NCBI RefSeq assembly: GCF_030815405.1
Contig: NZ_JAUSWX010000001.1
Span: 3,100,001-3,164,000, forward strand
Source of the DNA: Agromyces albus
GTDB lineage: Bacteria > Actinomycetota > Actinomycetes > Actinomycetales > Microbacteriaceae
Direction: 5' to 3'
DNA length: 64,000 bases
The notes under the pieces were generated by a model. The model did not search any database. It was not told the DNA's origin and saw nothing but the letters and a program-made list of their open reading frames with translations. The translations under genes were made by a program, and so were the position numbers. Positions 16,792 to 24,859 of this stretch are shown here, piece by piece; position 1 is the first letter of the stretch; the number at the start of each line of letters is the position of its first letter.

Positions 16792-17703
16792 CTACCGGAG
16801 CTGCTCGGCGGACGCCACTTCGAGTTCCTCCGCCGCGATCGTCTCCCGCCGACGGCGCGTCACGAGGTAGGAGCCGAGCAGCACGAGGACGAATCCGACG
16901 ACCGTCCAGACGGTGACTCGCTCGCCGAGCACGAGGACACCGGCGACGATCGCGACGGCGGGATTGACGTAGGTGATGGTCGTCGCTTTCACGGGACCGA
17001 TCTCGGTGACCAGCGCGAGCATGAGCAGGAACGCGAGCGCACTGCAGACGACGGCGAGGACGACGATCGACACGATGGCCGCTTCTGACGGCCACACGCT
17101 CGGCCAGCCATCGGTCAGCAGCACGAACGGCACGTAGACGATCGCGGTGCCGGCAAGCGAAACGGCGACGACGCCGACGCCGGGAAGGTCGGACATCCAA
17201 CGGGCGAGGATCGCCGGACCCAGCGCATAGCCCACCACGACGACCGCCATCTCCGCCACGGCGATCAGATCGGATCCTCCGATGTCGAAACCGACGAGCG
17301 CGGCGACGCCCAGCATGCCGAGCCCGATTCCTGCCCAGTTCATCCGGGAGAGCTGCGCGGGCCGCCCCATCGCGAAGGCGATGGCGACGCCCGCGAGCGG
17401 GACGGTGGCCAGCAACAGGCCCGCGGTGGAGCTCGGCAGGCGCTGCTCGGCCGAGCTCAGGAAGTACCACGGGAGCACGATCTCCACGATCGTGTAGGCC
17501 AGCATCGGCTTCCACCGCCGCACCACCGGCCACACCTCGCGCCGGAAGAACGCGAGCGGCAGCAGCAGGATCGCCGCGAGACCCGACCGCGCCAGAACCA
17601 CCATCGCGGGGTCCAGCTCGGTCACCGCCACCTTGATGAACAGGTAGGGGACGCCCCAGGCGATCCCGAGCGCGGCGAACAGGATCAGGCCACGACGAGT
17701 CAC
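16792..17703 (-). CDS. EamA (DMT) family transporter
   Basis: This protein of about 303 aa has ten hydrophobic helices in two EamA repeats, for example LGIAWGVPYLFIKVAV at the start and TITYVNPAVAIVAGVLVLGE in the second half. DMT carriers export metabolites or drugs; the substrate is unknown. GTG 17703 gives the usual MTRRGLILFAALG-type start; an ATG at 17736 adds 11 residues. Neither has a strong ribosome site. It is convergent with the NMO gene (17 bases) and divergent from the epoxide hydrolase. Confidence 0.82.
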   Translation of the reverse strand: MTRRGLILFAALGIAWGVPYLFIKVAVTELDPAMVVLARSGLAAILLLPLAFFRREVWPVVRRWKPMLAYTIVEIVLPWYFLSSAEQRLPSSTAGLLLATVPLAGVAIAFAMGRPAQLSRMNWAGIGLGMLGVAALVGFDIGGSDLIAVAEMAVVVVGYALGPAILARWMSDLPGVGVVAVSLAGTAIVYVPFVLLTDGWPSVWPSEAAIVSIVVLAVVCSALAFLLMLALVTEIGPVKATTITYVNPAVAIVAGVLVLGERVTVWTVVGFVLVLLGSYLVTRRRRETIAAEELEVASAEQLR

Positions 17704-17794
17704 CTGCCCATTCTGGCCGCTCGCTCTCGCAGGCATCGACGCTCGGCTGCCGAGCTGACGCGATATCCCGCCAACGACTGTCGGAGGCTGGCGA

Positions 17795-17800
17795 TAACGT
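17795..17800 (+). promoter_or_regulatory. -10 box (TAACGT) of a leaderless promoter
   Basis: TAACGT is followed by six bases (CGGCCA) and the ATG of the epoxide hydrolase gene. No Shine-Dalgarno sequence is present, in keeping with a leaderless transcript. Confidence 0.5.
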
Positions 17801-17806
17801 CGGCCA

Positions 17807-18919
17807 ATGACCACGCTGCAGCCGTTCGAACTCCACGTCTCCGACGAGGTCATCGATGATCTGCGAGCACGCCTCGCGAAGAGCCGGCTGCTCGGCGACT
17901 CACCACGGCGGCCCGCGTCGGGCATGAGCGCCGCATACCTGCGCGAGCTCGTCGACTCCTGGATCGCTTGGGACTGGCGAGCTCGCGAGGCATGGCTCAA
18001 CGGGCATCCGCAGTTCATCGCCGAGATCGGCGACGCCGCGGTGCATTTCGTACACGTGAGGTCGGAGCGAGCGGATGCTCCGGCGTTGCTCGTGATGCAC
18101 GGCTGGCCGCACACGTTCGCGCTGCAGCTCGAGTTCGCCGATCGGCTGCCCGACTTCCACGTGGTCGTCGCGAGCCTGCCGGGATTCGCGTTCTCCTCGC
18201 CGTACGCCGAGGGCGAGATGTCCGAGAAGCGCCTCGCCGCGACGATGCACGCGCTCATGACCGAGGTGCTCGGCCATGAGCGCTATTTCACGTACGGCGA
18301 GGATGTCACGGCCAACGTCAGCGACCTCATCGCGGCGCGTCACCCCGAGCAGATCGCCGGCATCATCGCCACGCACGCGCACTTCCCCACGAGCGAGGAA
18401 CGCGCGGGCCTCACCGAGCCCGACGAACGCGCCTTCTTCGACGGCATCGCGGCCAAGCATGAGGTCGACGGCGCCTACGGGCACGTGCAGGCGACCCGAC
18501 CCGACACTCTCGCTGCCGCGCTCAACGATTCGCCGGCGGGGCTCCTCGCCTGGCTCGCCGAGAAGCTCGTCGAGTGGAGCGACACCCCACCGGGCGACCC
18601 GCGCGCGATCGAGCGGCGCATCTCGCGCGACCGGATCCTCACCGAGGCGATGATCTACTGGGTCACGCAGTCGATCGCATCCTCGTTCCGCCCGTACTAC
18701 GAGGGTGCCGACCAGCCCGACCCGATCCCGCCCACCTCGGTGCCCGCGGCGGTCTTCATCCAGCGCCACGAAGCGACCTACCCCGAGTCACTCGCACGGC
18801 GGCACTATCTCGACTTGCGCGTGTTCGACCGGCTCGAAGAGGGCGGTCACTTCACGGTCGGCGAGGTGCCCGACAAGATGGCCGCGCGGGTTCGGGAGTT
18901 CGTGAACTCGCTGAGCTGA
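17807..18919 (+). CDS. epoxide hydrolase (EHN-domain alpha/beta hydrolase)
   Basis: This 370-aa protein has the N-terminal epoxide hydrolase domain (FELHVSDEVIDDLRARLAKSRL) and an alpha/beta-hydrolase core. The oxyanion region is LVMHGWPHTF, the nucleophile elbow is YGEDVTANV with the expected Asp, and the catalytic His is in EEGGHFTVGE. It would open epoxides through an alkyl-enzyme ester in the cytoplasm. Length fits microsomal-type bacterial epoxide hydrolases. ATG 17807 is supported by a -10 box six bases upstream. It is followed by a small hairpin and a convergent DHFR-family gene. Confidence 0.83.
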   Translation: MTTLQPFELHVSDEVIDDLRARLAKSRLLGDSPRRPASGMSAAYLRELVDSWIAWDWRAREAWLNGHPQFIAEIGDAAVHFVHVRSERADAPALLVMHGWPHTFALQLEFADRLPDFHVVVASLPGFAFSSPYAEGEMSEKRLAATMHALMTEVLGHERYFTYGEDVTANVSDLIAARHPEQIAGIIATHAHFPTSEERAGLTEPDERAFFDGIAAKHEVDGAYGHVQATRPDTLAAALNDSPAGLLAWLAEKLVEWSDTPPGDPRAIERRISRDRILTEAMIYWVTQSIASSFRPYYEGADQPDPIPPTSVPAAVFIQRHEATYPESLARRHYLDLRVFDRLEEGGHFTVGEVPDKMAARVREFVNSLS

Positions 18920-18920
18920 C

Positions 18921-18945
18921 GGCGGTCGGCGCCAGCCGACGCGCC
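18921..18945. terminator. small hairpin between convergent genes
   Basis: GTCGGC (18925-18930) and GCCGAC (18935-18940) form a stem with a 4-base loop, extended imperfectly by GGCG and CGCC on the outside. It fills most of the gap between the stops of the epoxide hydrolase and the DHFR-family gene. Confidence 0.4.
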
Positions 18946-18951
18946 GCCGGC

Positions 18952-19509
18952 TCACCGCACGACGTTGAACACGGCCTTGGTGACGCCGTTCGAGTACGCC
19001 TCGTGCTCCACGAGGTCGAGGCGGGTGTAGGGGTCGCCGCCGCCGAAGAGGCGCTTGCCGTCGCCGAGCAGGATCGGGAACACGAGCAGGTGGTAGCGGT
19101 CGACCAGGCCGGCGGCGGCCAGGCCCTGCGCGAGCGTGGCGCTGCCGTGCACGATGATGTTGCCGCCCTCGCTCTGCTTGAGCTTCGCGACGTCGTCGAG
19201 CGAGCGCAGCACCTGCGTGTTGTTCCACTCGGGATCCGTCAGCGTGCTCGAGACGACGTACTTCGGCATCGCGTTGTACTCGGCGAACTCCTCCTCCATC
19301 GTCGGCCAGACCGGAGCGAACTCCTCGTAGCTGACGCGGCCCATGAGCATCGCGCCGGCCTCGAGCTGCTCGCGACCCTTGATCTCGTACGCCTCCTCGA
19401 CGAACGGCACGTCCTTGAAGGTCCAGCCGGCTCGCGGGTGGGATCCGCCGCCGGGCGAGTCGATGACTCCGTCGAGGGTGATGAACTCGGTGACGATGAG
19501 GGTGCGCAT
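18952..19509 (-). CDS. dihydrofolate reductase-fold family protein (RibD C-terminal type)
   Basis: This 185-aa protein has the DHFR/RibD C-terminal fold: TEFITLDGVIDSPGG at the start, AMLMGRVSYEEFAPVWP in the middle (the NADPH-site region) and IIVHGSATLAQGLAAAGLVDRYHLLVFPILLGDGKRLF near the end. True folate reductases differ; this group is thought to contain reductases of unknown substrate. ATG 19509 is preceded by GGAAGGAAC. A 31-base element resembling one before the MFS exporter lies upstream at 19549-19579. Confidence 0.85.
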   Translation of the reverse strand: MRTLIVTEFITLDGVIDSPGGGSHPRAGWTFKDVPFVEEAYEIKGREQLEAGAMLMGRVSYEEFAPVWPTMEEEFAEYNAMPKYVVSSTLTDPEWNNTQVLRSLDDVAKLKQSEGGNIIVHGSATLAQGLAAAGLVDRYHLLVFPILLGDGKRLFGGGDPYTRLDLVEHEAYSNGVTKAVFNVVR

Positions 19510-19548
19510 GATGTTCCTTCCCGAGGCGGTAGTTCCGCTCTCAATTCT

Positions 19549-19579
19549 GGCGTCGAATGAGGATCGGGGAGATCGACAT
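19549..19579 (-). promoter_or_regulatory. 31-base element shared with 2763-2793
   Basis: It matches the element upstream of the MFS exporter at 24 of 31 positions and lies 40 bases before the DHFR-family start. On the minus strand it begins an MSISP short frame ending in a stop before the gene. The role is unknown. Confidence 0.25.
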
Positions 19580-19619
19580 CGGGGTGGATACATGTGCGGA
19601 AGGTGAGGTTTCTATGCGT

Positions 19620-19663
19620 TTGCAACGGTCGCAGGCGGCCCCTAACATGGCCAAAACGGTTTT
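19620..19663 (+). promoter_or_regulatory. sigma70-type promoter and overlapping operator of the alginate-lyase-like gene
   Basis: TTGCAA (19620-19625) and TAACAT (19643-19648) are 17 bases apart, the best conventional promoter in the window. The symmetric AAAACGGTTTT at 19653-19663 covers the expected start of transcription and resembles operators of LacI-type sugar regulators. The leader to the GTG start at 19714 is about 58 bases. Confidence 0.55.
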
Positions 19664-19713
19664 CGACGAGAACCGCTCATCCGCTCCACCGGGGGACAAC
19701 AACCGGGAGACAC

Positions 19714-21192
19714 GTGAAAATCGACACAACGTTCAAGTCCGTTGCGGTGAGCCGGCGGTCGGTCCTCACGCTTTCGGCGGTCGCGATCGCCAGCGCCGGT
19801 CTCGGTCCGCTGTGGGGCGGCACGGCCGAGTCTGCTCATGCAGCCGAGGCATCCGGCCCACGGATGCTCCACACCGCAGCCGACCTGAACCGCATGCGCA
19901 CTCAGGTCGCTGCCGGGGCGCAACCGTGGACGGCGGGCTGGGAACGCCTCGTCAACAACCGGCACTCGAGCGCGAGCTGGACGCCGCGCCCCGTCGGGAC
20001 CGTGGTGCGCGGAGGCGACGGCCAGAATTACGCGCCGTTCTACAACGACATCCACGCCGCCTACCAGAATGCGCTGCGCTGGCACGTCTCGGGCGACGAC
20101 ACCTTCGCGGCGACGGCGAGCAACATCCTCAACGCGTGGTCGCGCACGCTTACCGCCGTCAACGGCAACGCTGATCGGTTCCTCGCCGTCGGCATCTACG
20201 GATACCAGTTCGCCGTGGCGGCAGATCTCCTGCGCGGCTATGCCGGATTCGACGTCGCCGCTGCCCAGAACATGCTGCTCAGGGTGTTCTATCCCATGAA
20301 CAACCACTTCCTCACCGTGCACAACGGCGCGCGCATCTCGAACTACTGGGCGAACTGGGATCTCTGCAACATGAATGCAGTGCTCGCCATCGGCATCCTC
20401 TGCGATCGCCAAGACCTCATCGATCAGGCCGTCACCTACTTCAAGTCCGGCGGCGGAAACGGATCGATCGGCAACGCCGTGCCGTTCCTGCACCCCGACG
20501 GCCTCGCCCAGTGGCAGGAGAGCGGTCGCGACCAGGGCCACACCATGATGGGCATGGGGCAGATGAGCACATTCTGCGAGATGGCGTGGAACCAGGGCAT
20601 CGACCTCTACGGCTACGACGACAGCCGGTTCCTGATGGCCGCCGAGTACGTCGCGAAGTACAACCTCGGCCACGACGTGCCGTTCACCCCGTACACGTGG
20701 CAGTCGGGTCCGTCGACGACCGCGTCCCACGTCGGATGGCAGACGCAGACCGTCATCTCCGAGGCCGGCCGCGGTCACGTGCGGCCCGTGTGGGAACTCA
20801 TCTACAACCACTACGTGATACGGCGAGGGCTCAGCGCGCCCCACGTCGCCGAGATCGCCGCCCAAGTACGCCCCGAGGGCGGCGGCGGCGACTACGGACC
20901 CAACAGCGGCGGCTTCGACCAGCTCGGATTCGGAACGCTGGCGTTCTCGCTCCCGGCTGGCGCGCCGATGCCAACGCCGGAGCCTGCTCCGGCTCCGGCA
21001 CCCGAAGCGGCTGCGGCTCCCGAACCGACGACGGCTCCCCCGAGCGTTCCGGCGCCCGCGGCGACGGCAAGGCCGACCCCGACTGCGGCGCCGGCCCCTG
21101 CCGCCGCATCGACCGGCCGGAAGAAGCCGCTTCGACTGGGCCGCTCGGACTGGATGTCGCGCATGCTGAGCTGGGGCCGAACGCGAGGCTGA
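19714..21192 (+). CDS. secreted alginate lyase-domain protein (Tat signal)
   Basis: This 492-aa protein begins with a twin-arginine signal (SRRSVLTLSAVAIASAGL, cleavage near AHA-AE, residue 43). Residues about 50-410 match the alginate lyase domain (PF05426-like, PL5-type alpha-toroid), with NDIHAAYQNALRWHVSGDDTFA, SNYWANWDLCNMNAVLAIG and GRDQGHTMMGMGQM. The latter two carry the Asn/His/Arg/Tyr region used for beta-elimination of uronate chains. A Pro/Ala/Thr-rich stretch of about 60 residues and a basic tail end the protein; there is no LPXTG or membrane anchor. GTG 19714 has GGGAGA upstream. The real polysaccharide substrate is uncertain. Confidence 0.78.
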   Translation: MKIDTTFKSVAVSRRSVLTLSAVAIASAGLGPLWGGTAESAHAAEASGPRMLHTAADLNRMRTQVAAGAQPWTAGWERLVNNRHSSASWTPRPVGTVVRGGDGQNYAPFYNDIHAAYQNALRWHVSGDDTFAATASNILNAWSRTLTAVNGNADRFLAVGIYGYQFAVAADLLRGYAGFDVAAAQNMLLRVFYPMNNHFLTVHNGARISNYWANWDLCNMNAVLAIGILCDRQDLIDQAVTYFKSGGGNGSIGNAVPFLHPDGLAQWQESGRDQGHTMMGMGQMSTFCEMAWNQGIDLYGYDDSRFLMAAEYVAKYNLGHDVPFTPYTWQSGPSTTASHVGWQTQTVISEAGRGHVRPVWELIYNHYVIRRGLSAPHVAEIAAQVRPEGGGGDYGPNSGGFDQLGFGTLAFSLPAGAPMPTPEPAPAPAPEAAAAPEPTTAPPSVPAPAATARPTPTAAPAPAAASTGRKKPLRLGRSDWMSRMLSWGRTRG

Positions 21193-21257
21193 GTTCGGTT
21201 CCGGATGCCGCGCGGCCGGCGTTTCTTCGGCGCGGATGGCGTCGGTTTCGAAGCTGG

Positions 21258-21287
21258 TGATGGGCCGGTCGCTTGGCCGGCCCATCA
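21258..21287 (+). terminator. hairpin terminator after the alginate-lyase-like gene
   Basis: TGATGGGCCGG (21258-21268) pairs exactly with 21277-21287 around an 8-base loop, 66 bases past the stop. Confidence 0.65.
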
Positions 21288-21548
21288 GCGGTTCAGCTCA
21301 CCACACACGGGTTTTCCAACCGCTCGATGACCGAGCGGTCCCAGCATCCGTCAGGCCCCCATGGGATTTCCCTTGATTCCCTGGCCGAACACGACGACGC
21401 TACCTTCGCGGCTTCGCACCGGCGATGGGGAGCTCAACCCATGCCGGGTCACCGCACGCAAACGGCCATCGGATGCCGTAGCGGTGTCAACCCCGCGCGC
21501 CCTGTCCCGCCGGATGCGAGGGTGAGAATGCGGACGAAAGGACCGACC
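21288..21548. other. non-coding stretch before a small acidic gene
   Basis: No convincing coding frame, repeat or RNA is seen here. Its 3' end supplies the ribosome site (GAAAGGA) for the gene at 21549. Confidence 0.4.
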
Positions 21549-21884
21549 ATGACCGACATGGACGACGGAACCATGGATGACGCCACCGACGAGGAGCCGA
21601 CGGGCACCGGGAAAGCGCCGAAAGGCCCCCGCGATCACGGGACCATCCCCACTGACACCCGAGGCGACGCCGGCATCGACCGGGCCGGTGGTTTCCCGGG
21701 AGTCGGGAGCATCGGCACCGACTTCGGCGCCGCGGCGCTCGTGCCGGAATCGCTCGGCGTCGACGAGCAGTCGGTCACGATCGAGGACGACGACGATCCC
21801 GATGCGATCGCGCACCGCAGCGACTCGGATGACGACACGATCGCTCCCGACGGTGTCGGGCCCGAGGTGCGGCCGCCGAGCTGA
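21549..21884 (+). CDS. hypothetical small acidic protein
   Basis: This 111-aa protein is rich in Asp, Gly, Thr and Pro, with no hydrophobic core, signal or membrane segment (MTDMDDGTMDDATDEE at the start, IEDDDDPDAIAHRSDSDDD near the end). It is probably disordered. The start ATG has GAAAGGA seven bases upstream; an in-frame upstream ATG at 21528 is weaker. No family is recognised. It lies alone before the TPP riboswitch. Confidence 0.55.
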   Translation: MTDMDDGTMDDATDEEPTGTGKAPKGPRDHGTIPTDTRGDAGIDRAGGFPGVGSIGTDFGAAALVPESLGVDEQSVTIEDDDDPDAIAHRSDSDDDTIAPDGVGPEVRPPS

Positions 21885-21974
21885 GCCGAGCGAGCCGAGC
21901 GAGTCGACCACGCCGCGTCACGGTGCGTCGCTGCGCCCGCGATGTTCCGCGCCCGATAGCTAGGCTGGACCCGA

Positions 21975-22072
21975 GTGACACGGGGTGCCGCACACCCCGC
22001 CTCGCACGAGGCATCCGCGGCTGAGATCACACCCGTCGAACCTGATCTAGTTCGAACTAGCGAAGGGATGTC
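21975..22072 (+). promoter_or_regulatory. TPP riboswitch (THI element) upstream of the MHS transporter
   Basis: The aptamer shows the fixed thi-box parts: CACGGGGTGCC, GGCTGAGATCACACCC, GAACCTGATCTAGTTCGA and CGAAGGGATGTCGC, with an enlarged P3 arm (GCCTCGCACGAGGC). From 22021 to 22074 it is base-for-base the same as the riboswitch in front of thiM. High TPP should shut off the downstream leader and transporter, most simply by hiding the ribosome site (AAGGGATG). Confidence 0.93.
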
Positions 22073-22075
22073 GCA

Positions 22076-22144
22076 ATGCGCGATCGTCTGTCCATCGACC
22101 CTGCCCACCAGCCGGATACGGCGCGGAACGAGGTGCGCGCATGA
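22076..22144 (+). CDS. 22-codon leader peptide, copy of the ThiM N terminus
   Basis: Directly after the riboswitch, ATG CGC GAT CGT opens a frame coding MRDRLSIDPAHQPDTARNEV plus two residues, ending TGA at 22142-22144. Its first eleven residues match the start of ThiM ([10 protein letters not shown]), and the DNA match continues from the riboswitch into it. The stop overlaps the transporter start (ATGA), so translation of the transporter is probably coupled to this peptide. Confidence 0.6.
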   Translation: MRDRLSIDPAHQPDTARNEVRA

Positions 22145-23472
22145 GCATCGCGACGCAACCGACCGCACCACCGCCGCCACCGTCATCGGCGCCCACGCCG
22201 ACTCCGACCACCGCCGGCCGCGACCCGCGCGTGCGCCGGGCCGTCACGGCCGCGACCTTCGGCACGGTGCTCGAGTGGTACGACTTCTTCCTCTACGGCA
22301 CGGCCGCCGCGCTCGTGTTCCCGGCGCTGTTCTTCCCCGGCGAGGATCCGCTGACCGGCGTGCTGCTGTCGTTCGCGGTCTACGCGACCGGGTTCGTCGC
22401 CCGGCCTCTCGGCGGCGTGCTGTCGGGTTACTTCGGCGACCGGTACGGGCGGCGCCGCACGCTCACTGCGACCCTCCTCGTGATGGGCGTCGCGAGCGCG
22501 CTCATCGGCCTGCTGCCGACCCACGAGCAAGTGGGTGCGCTCGCACCGATGCTGCTCGTGGCGCTGCGGTTCGTGCAGGGCGTGGCGACCGGCGGCGAGT
22601 GGAGCGGCGCAGTACTGCTCGCGCTCCAGCACGCGAAGGAACGGCGTGGGTTCAGTGGCGGGTTCATCTCGAGCGCGGTGTACGTGGGGCTCATCCTCGG
22701 CAACCTCGCGTTCATCGTGCTTGTCGGCGTGCTCGACGAACAGAGCCTGCTCGCGTGGGGGTGGCGCGTGCCGTTCCTGCTGAGCCTCATCCTCGTGGGC
22801 ATCGGCGCGTACCTGAGGCACCGCGTGGAGGAGTCGCCCGAGTTCATCGAGGTCGTGCGCAGCGGAGAACGCGCCAGGCAGCCGCTCACCGAAGCGCTGC
22901 GGCATCCGCGGAACATCCTCGCGATCTTCCTCGTGCGCCTCGGACAGAATACGAGCTTCTACGTGATCGCCGTGTTCTGCCTCAGCTACGCGTCGACGAT
23001 GCTCGGCATGCCGCGCTGGGTCACGCTCACGGCGCTGCTCGTGGGTGCGACCGTGGCCGCGGTGCTCTGCCCGTTCTGGGGTGCGCTCGGCGACCGCGTC
23101 GGCGCGGGCCGACTCGTCACGGTCAGCCTCGTCGCACTCGGCCTGCTCGCGGTGCCGCTGTTCGTGGTGCTCGACACCGGCATCGCCGCGCTCATCATCG
23201 GCGTGGTCGTGCTTGCCGTCGGCATCGTCAACTCCGCCGCCGACGGCGTGCAACCGAGCTACTTCGCGTCGATGTTCGACGCCAGGGTGCGGTACTCGGG
23301 CATCTCGATCGGGCGTGAAGCGAGCTCGATCGTCGGCGGCGGGCTTGCACCGATCCTCGCGACGGCGCTGCTCGCATCGGCCGGGCATTGGTGGCCGATC
23401 GCCGTGATGATGATCATCAGCGCGGCGCTCGGCGTCGTGGGTGCGGCGATCGCGCGACCCGTGCGCGAGTGA
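22141..23472 (+). CDS. MHS-family MFS transporter under TPP control, candidate thiamine/precursor importer
   Basis: This 443-aa carrier has 12 predicted helices and the metabolite:H+ symporter features FGTVLEWYDFFLYGTAAALVF and GDRYGRRRTLTATL, followed by RFVQGVATGGEWSGA. An unusual Pro/Thr-rich N-terminal 25 residues precede the first helix. MHS carriers import osmolytes or organic acids; here the TPP riboswitch directly upstream points instead to thiamine or a pyrimidine/thiazole precursor, which is inference from regulation. The start at 22141 overlaps the leader-peptide stop. A strong hairpin (23496-23542) closes the unit. Confidence 0.85.
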   Translation: MSIATQPTAPPPPPSSAPTPTPTTAGRDPRVRRAVTAATFGTVLEWYDFFLYGTAAALVFPALFFPGEDPLTGVLLSFAVYATGFVARPLGGVLSGYFGDRYGRRRTLTATLLVMGVASALIGLLPTHEQVGALAPMLLVALRFVQGVATGGEWSGAVLLALQHAKERRGFSGGFISSAVYVGLILGNLAFIVLVGVLDEQSLLAWGWRVPFLLSLILVGIGAYLRHRVEESPEFIEVVRSGERARQPLTEALRHPRNILAIFLVRLGQNTSFYVIAVFCLSYASTMLGMPRWVTLTALLVGATVAAVLCPFWGALGDRVGAGRLVTVSLVALGLLAVPLFVVLDTGIAALIIGVVVLAVGIVNSAADGVQPSYFASMFDARVRYSGISIGREASSIVGGGLAPILATALLASAGHWWPIAVMMIISAALGVVGAAIARPVRE

Positions 23473-23495
23473 TCGCTGAGGCGATCGTCTGACGC

Positions 23496-23542
23496 ATCGC
23501 GACACCCGACGTGGCGGCGCAGCGCACGCCGGGTGTCGCGAT
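23496..23542. terminator. bidirectional hairpin between the MHS transporter and GAPDH genes
   Basis: A 13-base arm at 23496-23508 pairs exactly with 23530-23542, and CGT/ACG just inside extend it after a mismatch. It separates two convergent genes. Confidence 0.65.
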
Positions 23543-23556
23543 CCCAGGCAGCCCGC

Positions 23557-24558
23557 TCAGCTCGCCGCGAGCAGGCCGAGCGTGTCGACGACCCGGTTCG
23601 AGAAGCCCCACTCGTTGTCGTACCACGCGACGACCTTGACGTGCTTGCCGTGCACGCGCGTGAGCGCTGCATCGAAGATCGCCGACGCGGGCTCTCCCGT
23701 GATGTCGCTCGACACGAGCGGGTCGTCGGCGTAGTCGAGAATGCCGGCGAGCGGCCCGGATGCGGCCGCGCGATACGCCGCGAGCACTTCGTCGAGCGTC
23801 ACCTCACGCGAGACGGTCGTGTTGAGCTCGACGATCGAGCCGACGGGCACGGGCACGCGGATCGAGTCGCCCGAGAGCTTGCCGTCGAGCCCCGGCAGCA
23901 CGAGCCCGATCGCCTTCGCGGCGCCGGTCGTCGTCGGCGTGATGTTCACGGCCGCCGCGCGGGCGCGACGCAGGTCGCGGTGCGGGCCGTCCTGCAGGTT
24001 CTGCTCCTGCGTGTAGGCGTGCACGGTCGTCATGAAGCCGTGCTCGATGCCGGCGAGGCCGTCGAGCACCGCGGCGAGCGGAGCGAGCGCATTGGTCGTG
24101 CACGAGGCGTTCGAGATGATCGTGTGCGCGGCAGGGTCGTACGCGTCGGTGTTGACGCCGTAGGCGATGGTCACGTCGGCGTCGCTCGACGGCGCGCTCA
24201 CGAGCACGCGCTTCGCGCCGGCGGTGAGGTGGCCGCGCGCGGCATCCGCTGAAGTGAATCGGCCCGTGGACTCGAGCACGAGCTCGACCTCGAGCTCGGC
24301 CCACGGCAACTGCGACGGCTCACGTTCGGCGAGCACGCGGATGCGGCGGCCGTCGACCACGAGCGTGTCGCCGTCGACCTCGACCGGGCGGCCGAGGCGG
24401 CCGAGCGAGCTGTCGTACTTCAGCAGGTGCGCGAGCGCGGCGGGTTCGGTGAGGTCGTTGATCGCGACGACCTCGAGGCCGGTGTCGCGCTCGAGCAGGG
24501 CGCGCAGCACGTTGCGTCCGATGCGTCCGAATCCGTTGATGGCGATGCGGGTGGTCAT
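23557..24558 (-). CDS. gap: type I glyceraldehyde-3-phosphate dehydrogenase
   Basis: This 333-aa protein has INGFGRIGRNVLRAL (NAD site), the active-site SNASCTTNALAP with C153, the helper His in TTVHAYTQEQN (H180) and the C-terminal WYDNEWGFSNRVVD. It converts glyceraldehyde 3-phosphate to 1,3-bisphosphoglycerate with NAD in glycolysis. ATG 24558 has GAAAGGA nine bases upstream. It stands alone, not in the pgk-tpi operon typical of actinobacteria, so it may be a second GAPDH; that cannot be settled from the window. Confidence 0.9.
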   Translation of the reverse strand: MTTRIAINGFGRIGRNVLRALLERDTGLEVVAINDLTEPAALAHLLKYDSSLGRLGRPVEVDGDTLVVDGRRIRVLAEREPSQLPWAELEVELVLESTGRFTSADAARGHLTAGAKRVLVSAPSSDADVTIAYGVNTDAYDPAAHTIISNASCTTNALAPLAAVLDGLAGIEHGFMTTVHAYTQEQNLQDGPHRDLRRARAAAVNITPTTTGAAKAIGLVLPGLDGKLSGDSIRVPVPVGSIVELNTTVSREVTLDEVLAAYRAAASGPLAGILDYADDPLVSSDITGEPASAIFDAALTRVHGKHVKVVAWYDNEWGFSNRVVDTLGLLAAS

Positions 24559-24721
24559 TCGGTGGTTCCTTTCGTTGCCTCCAGACTCACTCGGCGCCGG
24601 CGTCGGCGGCAGTGGGGCGGCGGACAGTTCGCGCAAGCTTCGCGCCAGCCGGGCCGAGCGGATGCCTCAGACCGGCGGATGCCGCAGCCGGGCGGTAGGG
24701 GCATGTGCTTGTTGCAGAACT

Positions 24722-24778
24722 GCAGGGGATTCGGCCTCATAGGCGCATATGCGCAGGGTATGACGCGGAATCCCCTGC
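24722..24778. repeat. nested palindrome between gap and the GlxA-type regulator
   Basis: GCAGGGGATTC (24722-24732) and its exact complement (24768-24778) enclose 35 bases that themselves hold the 12-base palindrome GCGCATATGCGC (24743-24754). The 300-base gap around it has no coding frame of note. It lies upstream of gap and downstream of the regulator gene, both on the minus strand, so it may be a terminator for the regulator, an operator, or a mobile repeat. Confidence 0.5.
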
Positions 24779-24859
24779 GCTTCGGTGGGAACGGCACGGA
24801 TGAGGCGTCACAGCGGACGTCCCGGGCGCCCGCCTGCCCGCGGCATCCGCGGCATCCGC

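Noticed and set aside
21513..21548. Longer start for the small acidic gene (ATG 21528).
   Set aside because: The ATG at 21549 has the better placed GAAAGGA site; the extra residues MRTKGPT add nothing recognisable.
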